This document shows positions 46,860-56,576 of a stretch of 64,000 nt of DNA, one piece after another. Position 1 is the first letter of the stretch; every line of letters starts with the position of its first letter. The notes beneath the pieces are model-generated. The model had not been told where the DNA came from. It searched no databases and saw only the letters and a list, made by a program, of their open reading frames with translations. The DNA comes from Afipia sp. (lineage in GTDB: Bacteria > Pseudomonadota > Alphaproteobacteria > Rhizobiales > Xanthobacteraceae): the NCBI GenBank assembly GCA_024707075.1, contig JANQAK010000001.1, forward strand, positions 1-64,000, written 5' to 3'. A program made the translations under genes and the position numbers.

Positions 46860-46947
46860 CAGTTCTCTCCTTTGGTTGGTTAGACTGACCCTACCACTGT
46901 ACTTACCTGCGCTGGGCCAAACACAGCGGCAAGCTCTTCAACCCGTT

Positions 46948-47544
46948 TTAGGACGAACGGTCATCCGTTGGTTTGATGTTGTATTGCGCCGGACCTCTGG
47001 CGCCGGTAACGCTCTGTCCACTGGACAAGCTTGAGGAGTATGCGCTTGAGGACTGCGGCGCGGGCCCATTAAGAAACATCATCAGAGGAGGACGCACCTC
47101 CGGCATGGCGAGGGGGCCATTCCAATATTTTTCATAGCTGCCGAGTTTGGAGACAAACACCGCCATCTCTTTTTCAATCCAGTCCGCAATTTTCTCAGCA
47201 TCTCCTCGCGAGAATTTGCCTGCATCGGTTGGTCGCGCCTTGCCCAGATGAAAGATCAAGGGTTCCATTCGCGCAAAGACACCACTTAGATGGCCTTTTC
47301 GCGATTTGAAGCTATCCACATAGTCGGATGCTTTGACATTGCCGGACCCGTCGCTGTTGGTCAAAAACGCTGACAGATTTCCTGCTGCAACGGCGAACGA
47401 TGCGAGCGCCATGTTCCAATCCAGATAGAAGGGATTCGCCTCTTTCATCGTAAGCAAACTGTAGCGACACATCTTCAGTTCGTAGGGAAGATGCTCCTCC
47501 AACCAAGTAATTTTCTGCGCTTCTTCGAGCTCAGCTTTCGTCAT
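46948..47544 (-). CDS. Helical hypothetical protein
   Basis: A 198-residue, largely helical protein: ITWLEEHLPYELKMCRYSLL, then FYLDWNMALASFAVAAGNLS and DAEKIADWIEKEMAVFVSKL. The tail is low-complexity and Ser-rich (SSSAYSSSLSSGQS). The first half resembles four-helix HEPN-type bundles in rhythm, but no Rx4-6H motif is seen. It lies 39 bp downstream of the subtilase gene on the same strand and could be a third member of that system. Confidence 0.5.
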   Translation of the reverse strand: MTKAELEEAQKITWLEEHLPYELKMCRYSLLTMKEANPFYLDWNMALASFAVAAGNLSAFLTNSDGSGNVKASDYVDSFKSRKGHLSGVFARMEPLIFHLGKARPTDAGKFSRGDAEKIADWIEKEMAVFVSKLGSYEKYWNGPLAMPEVRPPLMMFLNGPAPQSSSAYSSSLSSGQSVTGARGPAQYNIKPTDDRSS

Positions 47545-47583
47545 GTCTTGGCCCTATCGTGCAAGCCGTACATTGATTTCAGT

Positions 47584-50085
47584 TTACACACGCGAGACCA
47601 CCCGAGCGGCGGTGCGGATATCAGCAAGTTGAACGTTTGCGGACAATTGCTGCCGCATTACAGTGAATACCTGCTCTTCCTTTTTAATGTCTGAGATCGT
47701 GAGCAGTGCTGTGAATGGCACGCCGTCCTTCGGCATCTCTTGGTTATCGGACCGCGACAGATAGCTCACCATAAGCCGCCAGTTTGTTGACTGGCCGCGC
47801 CCTTGCGGCATCGAAGTCCCAAGAACCTTGATCGGACTCCACTTCATGCCGTGCTCGACACGCTCGGCCTCGTAAGGATGGTCGGCGTCGGAAGGCGGGA
47901 GGTAGAGGGGTTTCAACTGTCCCTTCCAACTGACCTTTCCCTTTTTGCTGATTTGTTCTTGCTGGAGCGCAGCTTCGACGTTGATACGCACAAACTCTGC
48001 GCCAAACCGCTGATCCAGCGGAGGGCTTGCAACCAAAGTAAGCCGCGCCGCACCCCTGCACTTGCCTTCCTCATCGACCAAACACGACGGCCACGCGAAA
48101 TTGAAGCGCATTTGCTTATCCCGATGGAGACGCGTTGCGAACACGAGCGTAATCTGATGATCGTCGCCCGCTAGGATGTCGTTCGCACCGATCGGCATGC
48201 CGTGGCCGCAAAGCTGACGCCCGATCAAGTTTAAGGAAGCATCGCTCAGCGGCTCGGGAATCCGCGCGTGATGTGCAAGGAGCGCCGTCAACGTCTCGCG
48301 CGAGACATCGCCTTCGATTTGCCAGTCCAATAACGCAGTTTGACGGGCAAGAAAGGGCGCCGCATAACTGGTCCCGCACCCGTCAGCGCAACTTCCGTCA
48401 GGCGCCACTGAATAAAGTCCATGCCCTGCACCTGCGGCGGATGAACCGGCTCCGCCAATGTGGGCGAAGTCCGGCTTCACCAAGGCTCGCAGTCCGGGCC
48501 CACGGCGTGAGTACTGCGCGGGCGCGTTAGCGACGATGGATCCCATACCGTGTGGATTGAGAGCGCCTACCGAAACGTTACGGGCGCTTTCCGCGGGCAC
48601 CAAAATCCCGTCGTTCTGGCTCGCAGCCATCATCTGTAAGGCCATGTCGGCCTTCGCTGGCCACTCTGGGCGGAAAGTTTGCAGATTACCCGCCGAGATA
48701 AAAATCAGCACATCATGCTTGTCGGCGATCTGATCCAGACGTGAGGCCACCTTGCTGTAGTGGTCAGGGACAACCGCGTTCTGCACATTGAGGCTGAAAT
48801 TGAACACGCGCACGCCATGGCGCGTGCGCGCTTCGACGACGGCGTTTTCGACCTCGTTCAAGAAACCGGCGATGTCTCCATGGTAAGTCGCGAACGCGCT
48901 ATCGCTCGCCGGGAAAACAGCAATATCGAAAAGCTCCGTACCGTCTTGATCCGCACTGACGCCTGGGCCGTTAAGCGCGCTCCCCGCCACGAGGATACCG
49001 CCGATGAATGTTCCGTGGACCTCGTCGATATCTTCGTCTGCAAGCAAATCCCATCGACCAATAATCCATGGCGCCAACGCCTTGTCGCTGATACCGCCGT
49101 CGATGACACCAACCTTCGGCCAGGATTTGCCTGTTCCGCGATCCGGCATCGTGAATGTACCGGGCCTGACACGCGGCTGAGACGCGCTGCGCGTAATCAC
49201 CCCAGGTAACTCAATGCGTCGCACCAGCGGGTGCCTTTCAAGAAAGCCGAGCAATCTTGAATGCCGGTCACGTGAAGGGTCGAACAATGCGACCTCGCGC
49301 ACGCGACTGTCAGGTTCGGGCGTAAGCTGGACACGCGGAGGCAACGCCGACTGCTCGAGACGCACCGTGAGCATCGGCGATTCATTGACATCACGCCGTT
49401 GCACGAGACTGGCGGACATGCCCTGCCCGAGCAGTTGCAGTCCCTGCATGAACGATTGAAACAAGACACGCCGCGTACCGGCCGCATCGAGATTGCTGGT
49501 TGCGGGTGGAGTTTCGAAAAGTTCGACCTCGTACTGCCCACCGGTCCTTGGATTGGACAGCCACACCACGGCCTGATCTAGGTCAAAACGGCGACGATCG
49601 GCAATCCCATACAGTTCCACACGTTCAATCGCGCCAGTCTCACTTCGGCGCGCGGTCGGATTCGGCTTTAACTTCCCGGTTTCTTCGTCTTCCTTATAAG
49701 CAACAACGTCTTCTGCTGCCGCCACCTCAGCCGCAACACGAGTTAGGGCTTCCGGTGTCGCTTCCACAAGAAGCTGCCCAATATCGAGCCCGCCGACGAG
49801 TGGCGTCTTACGGTCCGCAAAGAGCGCTTTGAGTGGCCGGTGGCTTTTGGCCCATGCCTTACGCCGGAGAATGACCTTGACGAACCCGACAGGCCCGAAA
49901 GTCGGCGTCTGCTTCACCAACTCGGTGATAGCAGCGCCAAGCTGGTCCAGAATGACCTTTTTGTGCGCGACAAATGAAGCATCGTCACCATTAAAGAAGT
50001 CTGCTCGCAGTCCACCCCCGCCCGGATTTTCACGGTCCTCGGAGAAGTTTTGCGGATTCAAGACGACTTGTAATGGGCTACTCAT
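47584..50085 (-). CDS. Subtilisin-like (S8) peptidase paired with an AAA ATPase
   Basis: An 833-residue protein. A ~320-residue N-terminal region with no known domain precedes the peptidase. Catalytic residues are visible: Asp in VGVIDGGIS (329), His in EVHGTFIGG (357), Asn in ISAGN (467) and Ser in GTSYAAPFLA (573). A C-terminal beta-rich region follows. There is no signal peptide, so it acts inside the cell. It overlaps the ATPase gene by 4 bp. Such ATPase/subtilase pairs recur in bacterial mobile DNA and are predicted conflict systems in which the ATPase licenses the protease; the target is unknown. Confidence 0.88.
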   Translation of the reverse strand: MSSPLQVVLNPQNFSEDRENPGGGGLRADFFNGDDASFVAHKKVILDQLGAAITELVKQTPTFGPVGFVKVILRRKAWAKSHRPLKALFADRKTPLVGGLDIGQLLVEATPEALTRVAAEVAAAEDVVAYKEDEETGKLKPNPTARRSETGAIERVELYGIADRRRFDLDQAVVWLSNPRTGGQYEVELFETPPATSNLDAAGTRRVLFQSFMQGLQLLGQGMSASLVQRRDVNESPMLTVRLEQSALPPRVQLTPEPDSRVREVALFDPSRDRHSRLLGFLERHPLVRRIELPGVITRSASQPRVRPGTFTMPDRGTGKSWPKVGVIDGGISDKALAPWIIGRWDLLADEDIDEVHGTFIGGILVAGSALNGPGVSADQDGTELFDIAVFPASDSAFATYHGDIAGFLNEVENAVVEARTRHGVRVFNFSLNVQNAVVPDHYSKVASRLDQIADKHDVLIFISAGNLQTFRPEWPAKADMALQMMAASQNDGILVPAESARNVSVGALNPHGMGSIVANAPAQYSRRGPGLRALVKPDFAHIGGAGSSAAGAGHGLYSVAPDGSCADGCGTSYAAPFLARQTALLDWQIEGDVSRETLTALLAHHARIPEPLSDASLNLIGRQLCGHGMPIGANDILAGDDHQITLVFATRLHRDKQMRFNFAWPSCLVDEEGKCRGAARLTLVASPPLDQRFGAEFVRINVEAALQQEQISKKGKVSWKGQLKPLYLPPSDADHPYEAERVEHGMKWSPIKVLGTSMPQGRGQSTNWRLMVSYLSRSDNQEMPKDGVPFTALLTISDIKKEEQVFTVMRQQLSANVQLADIRTAARVVSRV

Positions 50086-51308
50086 TTCTTACTCCGAGAC
50101 TTAGGTTCGGGTTTGAGTGACCTGCTCATTGTGGATTTGTCTTTGCCGACGATCTCACCCAATTCAGCAAGCGAGAACTTCAATTCCTTGTCGTTATGGA
50201 GCTGGTTGAGAAGCTTACCCTGATCGGAGAACAGCGCCGCGCGCCGCACATTCGACAGCCTGCCGCTGTTAAGCGTTGCGAACTGCCTGAACATATCGAG
50301 CAAGTCGTAAGTTTGTTCACCCCTTACAGCACGCAGTTTCTTGTAACTCCTCACAAGAGTTTCGAGCTCGGCGCCGGTCGCACCTTCCGTGAACCAGGCG
50401 AACAACTTCAAATGGGACTCCGGCGCCTCGGTCGGTTGCATGAAATAGCGGGCCATCGCGAGACGCAGGTTGATGTCTGGGCTCGGCACTTCAAGCTGTA
50501 TCTCGAAGCGACGCCAAACGGCCAAATCCAAAAGCTGCGGGTGGTTCGTGATACCCATGGTAAAACCGATGGGCTGACGGACATCCAGGTTCTGGAGCAA
50601 AGCGTTTACGACACGCTTGATTTCACCGATTTCCTGGGGATCGTCGCGAAGCTTTGCCAGCGCATCGAACTCGTCGAGCAGCAACAAGCAACGATAACGG
50701 TTCGCGAACGCAAACAGATTGCCGATGTTGCGTGCCGACGTGCCTAGAAACGATGAGACGAGGCTATCGAGCCTTGCGACAACGACCGGTAATTCGAGTT
50801 GCTTTGCCATCCACATCGCAAGATGTGTCTTGCCGGTGCCTGGCGCTCCGTAAATGAGACACGTCTTCACCGGAAGCTCTCCGATTGCTTCAAACGCCTC
50901 CAGGTGTGTCCATTCATCAAGCAGACTGCGCACTGCTGCGGAAACGCGCTCATTAAAGACCGGACCACGGTCCGCGATCTGGTGGGGGAAGATGACCTGA
51001 GCAAGCGGCGTCGAGGTCTCACGATCAACGGGCAAAACGGTGTTTGCGGTAATCGTCTCGCCGGTCACTATGTTCTTGGACTGCGTCAATCGGCTCGGCG
51101 TCATCTCCTGGGCACGGTCAGCCGACGTCAGAATCCCACTCAAGGCGGCCGCTTCCTTAGCCTCACCGGACTCACGCATCGCATCGCGCAGGCGTTCGAC
51201 CTGCTTGCGGAGCGCGGGGGACGGAGTTGCCATCGCCACGCGACAAAGCGCCTGGACCAGGTGGAAGTGCTGCATCGCGGTACTCTCAAGAATCGAGGAA
51301 TTGATCAT
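50082..51308 (-). CDS. AAA+ ATPase paired with the subtilase
   Basis: About 408 residues. An N-terminal helical region (about 1-120) is followed by the AAA module: CLIYGAPGTGKTHLAM (Walker A near 154-161), LLLLDEFDALAK (Walker B near 209-220), ITNHPQLLD (sensor region) and RRFEIQLEVPSPD (Arg finger region). The C-terminus ends in a winged-helix-like FSLAELGEIVGKDKSTMSRS. The start at 51308 avoids a longer frame that runs through the tRNA-like sequence upstream. Translation is coupled to the subtilase (ATGA overlap). Confidence 0.85.
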   Translation of the reverse strand: MINSSILESTAMQHFHLVQALCRVAMATPSPALRKQVERLRDAMRESGEAKEAAALSGILTSADRAQEMTPSRLTQSKNIVTGETITANTVLPVDRETSTPLAQVIFPHQIADRGPVFNERVSAAVRSLLDEWTHLEAFEAIGELPVKTCLIYGAPGTGKTHLAMWMAKQLELPVVVARLDSLVSSFLGTSARNIGNLFAFANRYRCLLLLDEFDALAKLRDDPQEIGEIKRVVNALLQNLDVRQPIGFTMGITNHPQLLDLAVWRRFEIQLEVPSPDINLRLAMARYFMQPTEAPESHLKLFAWFTEGATGAELETLVRSYKKLRAVRGEQTYDLLDMFRQFATLNSGRLSNVRRAALFSDQGKLLNQLHNDKELKFSLAELGEIVGKDKSTMSRSLKPEPKSRSKK

Positions 51309-51451
51309 GGGTTGCACAATATCACCATGTTCGTTGCATTTCAACGGCCATTCGTTGCGCCAAATGGACCCATGTTGCACAAATGCCAATCCGTGTTGCA
51401 AGCGCATGTAGCGCCCCAAAGGGCGCCCAAGACTGGAATACGGTTGAATAA

Positions 51452-51690
51452 TGGTGCGGGCGGCCGGACTCGAACCGGCACAGGCCTTGCGGCCCCACGG
51501 ATTTTCGTACCACTTCGGCTTTCGCCGCCGCCATCTGGCGTTTGTGGTCACCGTGGCTCGTGAGCTGTAGGTGCTGCGTCTAGTCGCAACACTCTCCTCT
51601 CGGGAGAGTGGCTTGGCCCAGGATTGCCAGCTAAGATGTCACGAGACTTCGGAGCGCACCATAGCTCAAGTCTGCGACCGCGAAGTTACG
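51452..51690 (-). pseudogene. Decayed tRNA-Leu(UAA) copy B with degenerate intron
   Basis: The 3' exon and the intron end (51452-51549) are identical over 98 bp to copy C (56176-56273). Upstream the intron is recognisable but damaged: the GGGATAGTCC half of P7 is missing, and the P4 region reads GGCAATCCTGGGCCAAGCC. The 5' exon is hardly recognisable (GGTCGCAGACTT remains). It cannot make a tRNA. It lies directly after the res gene, whose last stop touches it. Confidence 0.85.
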
Positions 51691-54232
51691 TAAGGTACAC
51701 CATCTCTGAGATTCTAAACGCTCCTTGCGGAATGATACGGTTTAGTCCCTCGTCATATCTCGCCTGAGCCCAATTGCGGTCTGCTTCGCGATAGGACCAG
51801 AACACCGCCTTGTATTCTTGGTGCTGAACCCGAATTTTCATAAGGTTCGAGTCCGCTTGTAACCTGCCAGTAACGCCATCGTCTTTGATCTCGACTAAGG
51901 CAATTGAGTCCGGAGTCGAGCGATTAACGATACCAACAGCGAAGTCTGGGAAGAAGCGCTTTCCGTTTGGCAAAACAATCCTAGCTGCCCACTTGGCGTT
52001 CTCCGGATTTCAAATCCACCATTTCACGATCCCGCTGGAGTCGTTGTCGATAAACTCCGCGAAGGCCCGCTCCTCGTTATTCATGTTTGGCGGAAACACC
52101 CCGTAGGCAGCCTTCTTTGCAACTGGCATCCCCTCTTCCGCATATTCGAACGCTGGGATCGGTTCGCTTGTCGAGAGTTGGAGATGCTGCCGCAACGCCT
52201 GTCGCATCGCCACCCGCAATCTCTCTGGTTGTCTCATTACGGCAATGTCGATCGTTCGACGAAGATCTTCCGTTGTGTACTCGATGCCACCATCATCACA
52301 AATTCGCTTCAGTTCTGTGAGAAGGGAATTCTTGAGTTGCCGAGGGTCAATGGCGTCGTTGAAGCGGAACGCCAGCTGAGCACCTTCTGCAACCCGTGCG
52401 TTTGATATTCGCACATTTACGGTGATCTGTTCTTCGTCTGAAAGAAACAGGTCCCGCAAATTGACGGTCGCTTTCCGCAATCGCCTATTGAGCTCACCGC
52501 GCAAATCAAGCGCTTGGCAAAATTCGCGAGCGATACCAGAGGTCAGGTCATCAGCTATTTGGTATAGTTCGGGTAATTCTTCCCGTATCAGCGCTTGCGG
52601 TAAGGCTAAATCCGACCGTATTGGATAACCCTTCTGCCGTTTAGCGGACGGAAGGCTGGATGATCGATCGTGCAGCGGCAAATGACCAAACAGCGGGGTG
52701 TCGCCAAGCATGGCGAGCGTCTCCGCTGCCGCAATCAATCGGTCTTGAACTTCCTCAGTACTTTCAACCACGGTTGGCTCAATAAGCCCAGCCCCGATAA
52801 GCAAATTAAGGCGCTCATGCCTTTCTTCCCGTGTTCTAGGAAGCGTGACTCCCGGAGTATCCGCCAAGGATACATTTGGATCTATTGAGGTATGGGCGTT
52901 TCCGAATTGAACGATGTCCAGTTGATCGGTGATTAGCTCGATTCCGTGCCGTACCGCTTTCAGTTCATCGACTGCAGAGCTAAGCCCTGCTTGAAGATCC
53001 GCATCCGTAAGAAAAACGTATCCGCGATCAAGGAGCGATTCCTGCCCATGGAAAGGTCGAACGAGCGGATGAACTCGCATGATCCGACCGACAATTTGAA
53101 GTCCGAACTCTTTCCCGCGATTAGGGCGAACAGACACCAGTGTCCAAGCTCGAGGGGCGTCAAAACCTGTGGCGACTGCCACTTTGAAGATTAAGACCTC
53201 CACTTCAGGGTCATAAGCTAATGTATGAAACTCTGGATCCGGCTCACCAGAAGTATGGCTTTTTATGCGGCCCGAAGGAATTCCAGCCTGCTCCAACTTC
53301 TCCCGAACACGAGCTACAGGGTCTTCGCCGCCTTTTGTTTGATCCTCAACTTGGACAAGCATGAGCGGGGTGACATCAACCCCTATCTCGCGAAGGCGGT
53401 GTTTTACGGCCTCGTGCTGAAACCATGCCGCAGTTAACGTCGCCTGCTCGATATCGATGAGCACAGCATCTTCCGCCTGGAAGCGCAGGATTCCGAGCAT
53501 CAGACCTTTCTTGTTCAGGCCTGCTTCCACAACTTGACCGCGGTCAATTACGACCCGGCTGGCAACCTCTATGCTAGCCTTTTGTTCAAACTGTTCTAGC
53601 TTGTCGTCGTTTGGCGTCGCAGTCGCCAGCACGGTGAAGTCAGGCTGCAAGTGGTCTAAGTAAAAGCTGGCCGCTGCGTTGGCGGAGGCGCCAAAATTGA
53701 GATGCGCCTCATCGATCACCACGCCAACGAAGAATCCATCATCCCGAAGGTGGGCAATCAAATCGTCCAGAGAAAGCCTATCTTCCTTTGTCCGACGTAC
53801 TGTTCGCGCATCCTTATTCTGTGCTGCCACCGCCGCCCATGTTTGTACAAATACATCTCCGTCGCGCGTTCCCGTTGGTTCGCGGTCGGTATAAATATCT
53901 CGCAATCGTAGACCGCCACACTGTTGATTAAGTGCTTCTCGAGTTTGCGCTACGAGACCGCTATAGGGCGCGAACCAGAACCAAACACATTTGCGCGGCA
54001 GCTCGCCTCTTAGACCCTCAATGCTTCTGCCGAGCATCAATGTCTTTCCCGATCCGGTAGGCGCTTGAAGAAGGACGACCCCACTTTTCAAAGATATCTC
54101 TCGGCGATGTTCGGGGCGCTCCTGATGGTACTGCGCAACTCTGGCGATCGTTGCCTGCAACGCGAGTACGGCTTCATGCTGGAATGCCGCAAGCGGTAGA
54201 CGTTCACTATGATTCCGCACCGTTGCCGTCAC
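51686..54232 (-). pseudogene. res: Type III restriction subunit (Res), interrupted by a nonsense codon
   Basis: About 848 codons. The superfamily 2 helicase part is intact: LQAPTGSGKTLMLGRS (motif I), VVIDEAHLNF (motif II), VLATATPND (motif III) and VGRIMRVHP (motif VI). An in-frame TGA at 52010-52012 cuts the protein after IVKWWI. The same frame then continues with NPENAKWAARIVLPNGKRFF, then PDFAVG and ALVEIKDD, which is the C-terminal PD-(D/E)xK nuclease. The main product thus lacks the nuclease. The start overlaps the mod stop by 4 bp. Confidence 0.9.
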
Positions 54233-56089
54233 TGCTGAAACCTTTTCACAAGGGTCTCGTGGACAGGCAATATCTCTAAATCGCGCCCCGCCATTTTTTG
54301 TTCGATTTGGCCAGGTGCCCAGGAATATACAAAGAGGCTACGACGCTTTTCTAAAAGCTCGTTAAGGCGCGCTATCAGCTCGGCTGAGGTTTTGTCAGCA
54401 TATATGAGAGTGACAGTGTCGTTCGATTGCTCGTTCCACGTACGTCCTTCAACGTAGGGCGTCAGTGGTAAGCCATGGATGAGCTCCAGCACACTCCAAA
54501 CATCAGCCGGAGCTACGTCGTAGTCGAAATTCTCAAAGTCAACTTTTTGCGTCTTCAGATAGGCAAACTCCGCCCTGAGGTCCAAATACTTTGGGTCATT
54601 CGATGCGTTGAGCAGACAGATTCTTTGCGCAGTCACGTCTCTACAGAGATTCTTCTCAGGCTCATCTGGCGTAGCTTCTTTGGAAGAAACCATGATGAAC
54701 CGGCGATCCCCTCCATCTTCGGCATTTAGTTCCATAACTGCTTGTGCGGTAGTTGCTGAACCAGCAAAGAAATCCAACACTAGCTCGCCAGGACCGACGA
54801 CAGCTTGGACAAGCGATTTCATCAAAGTGCTGGGTTTTGGATAGTTGAAAACTTTTTGAACCGAATATTTGCTGAACTTCGCCCGTCGCCTTTCCCTGTT
54901 TCTCACTTATGATCTCATAAAAATCAGGATCGAGTTCATCATTCGAACCAAGAATCATGCTGCTAACAGGCTTCAGTTTGCTTTTTTTCTCTTCCCAAAA
55001 TGCTTTTTTAGACGGCCTCCCTAGTGCAATCGGCTTTTTGATCCAAAAATCTAGGTCAGGAAGATTTTCGCGCAGCAACTGGCGACCGTTTCCGTCGACG
55101 GGGGCCGTGCCATCCCGAATTGCGCCTAGCAGAGCATCACGCGATGCATACTCGACGAAAGACTTAGCGGGAAAAATAATCCGATCGTCCTTTATCAGAG
55201 CCTCAATTGTTTCTGATCGTAGTTTCTTTTTTGAAGTTTCGATTTTCTCGGAAGCATATCGCCAGACGGAATCTGGACTGCAGGGGTACCACCAGCCGGT
55301 CTTTGGATCCTGGATGGGGTAATAACCGTTAGCGCGTTCAAATAAAGTCTTGGGCTGCGTTATAGGATCAGATGAATATTTACCTCGTGGATCATTGTCC
55401 GAATTTTTATACTTAGAATCGTCCAGCTCATAACCGAGGAATGAAAAATCACGATTGCCATAAACAAGGACATGCTCGTGTACAGACGAAAAGTTCTTAT
55501 CCGCGTCGTTCGCGGTATCCTTTGTGCGCCAGACAAACGAACCCACTCGCATACCCGGCAAAGCTTCTTCAAGAAGCAGGTCTAAACGAGCACGGTTGTC
55601 ATCGTTAATTGATACGAGGATTACCCCGTCCTCTGTAAGAAGATCACGGGCCAAGACAATTCTTCTGAATAAGAATTCTAACCAGGTGGAATGGCGGTAT
55701 CGGTCGGTGACCTCGAAATAATGGTCGTTGTACACCCAATCCTTATTTCCGGTGTTGTAAGGTGGATCAATGTAGATGCACTTGACTCGACCAGCAAAGC
55801 CCATCCTCAGCCAACGCAACGCGTCAAAATTATCGGCCTCTATAACCAGATTTTTCCATGGAGAAGGCCCCTCGCACAAAGATTGATCTATAGCTGCGGT
55901 GACAAAATTCGCATCGATCGATGTATCAGCCTCGATCTCGTCTCGCTCCCAGACTAGCCCGAGCTTCTTCTGGCGATCGCGTTTTTCCAGCAACTGGATG
56001 AGCTGTTCGCGAGATAACCCAGCGTACTTTCCGCTTTTTTCTTCAAGCACCTTTTCTTCTCCTGCGGGTATCACCGGCGTTCGTTCCAT
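54229..56089 (-). pseudogene. mod: Type III DNA methyltransferase (Mod), frameshifted
   Basis: About 620 codons when repaired. YIDPPYNTGNKDWVY is the catalytic DPPY motif (about residue 105) and comes before LDFFAGSATTAQAVMEL, the AdoMet motif, as in beta-class Mod proteins. Both lie around a central target-recognition region. A run of five T (54853-54857; five A on the coding strand) has one base too many between IFGSK and VFNYPKPST, so the AdoMet domain falls out of frame. With the broken res this makes the system inactive as read. A contingency switch is possible in principle, as mod genes of other species vary by repeats. Confidence 0.9.
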
Positions 56090-56175
56090 TGTCCATGCGT
56101 TCCATATGTCGTTATCTTGAACCTGCTCATTGCATCGGACACCGGCAAGCGACGACTGACCTTGGCGTGGTCAAC

Positions 56176-56470
56176 TGGTGCGGGCGGCCGGACTCGAACC
56201 GGCACAGGCCTTGCGGCCCCACGGATTTTCGTACCACTTCGGCTTTCGCCGCCGCCATCTGGCGTTTGTGGTCTGGACTATCCCTTCACCCTGGCTTTGG
56301 AAGCTGTAGGTGCTGCCCGTCTAGTCTCTACACCTTCCTCTCGGGAGAGAGGCTTGGCTCGGGATTGCCAGTTAAGGTTTCCCCGACTTTGAGCAGTTCT
56401 GCACCTTGGGTTTCCCCGAGGGCACTCAATGGCTTAAGTCCGATGCGTCTACCAGTTTCGCCACGCCCGC
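56176..56470 (-). tRNA. tRNA-Leu(UAA) copy C with group I intron in the anticodon
   Basis: Exon 1 is 56436-56470 (35 nt) and exon 2 is 56176-56229 (54 nt, CCA encoded). Spliced, it is an 89-nt class II tRNA with anticodon UAA (CGGA-CTTAAAA-TCCG anticodon arm). The acceptor stem GCGGGCG/CGCCCGC, the T arm GCCGG-TTCGAGT-CCGGC and a paired variable arm (GGGGCCGCAAGGCCT) are all sound. It is the best preserved of the three copies and lies 106 bp from the end of the integrase gene. Confidence 0.93.
56230..56435 (-). ncRNA. Group I intron in tRNA-Leu copy C
   Basis: A 206-nt intron inserted after U34 of the anticodon and ending in G. Core parts match copy A and cyanobacterial tRNA-Leu introns: CTCGGGGAAACCC, GGCAATCCCGAGCCAAGCC, GGAAGGTGTAGAGACTAGAC, GGGATAGTCC and the GGCGGCGAAAGCCG hairpin. 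There is no homing endonuclease gene. Splicing would be autocatalytic. Confidence 0.92.
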
Positions 56471-56576
56471 ATGCGGCTATCTATACGACGCATCTCACGG
56501 TCGGCAAAGGGATAAGCCATTATTTCGCACATGGATTGAGCAGCCATCCGCTGCCAATCTCTTCATATTCACGGGC

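Noticed and set aside
51309-51551. Upstream extension of the AAA ATPase frame
   Set aside because: The extra residues come from translating the tRNA-Leu copy B region and have no protein-like conservation.
23474-56470. tRNA copies as three separate attachment scars of a tRNA 3'-end integrase
   Set aside because: The measured crossover is the 6-bp anticodon-loop core, not the tRNA 3' end, and two copies are complete with 5' halves and introns.
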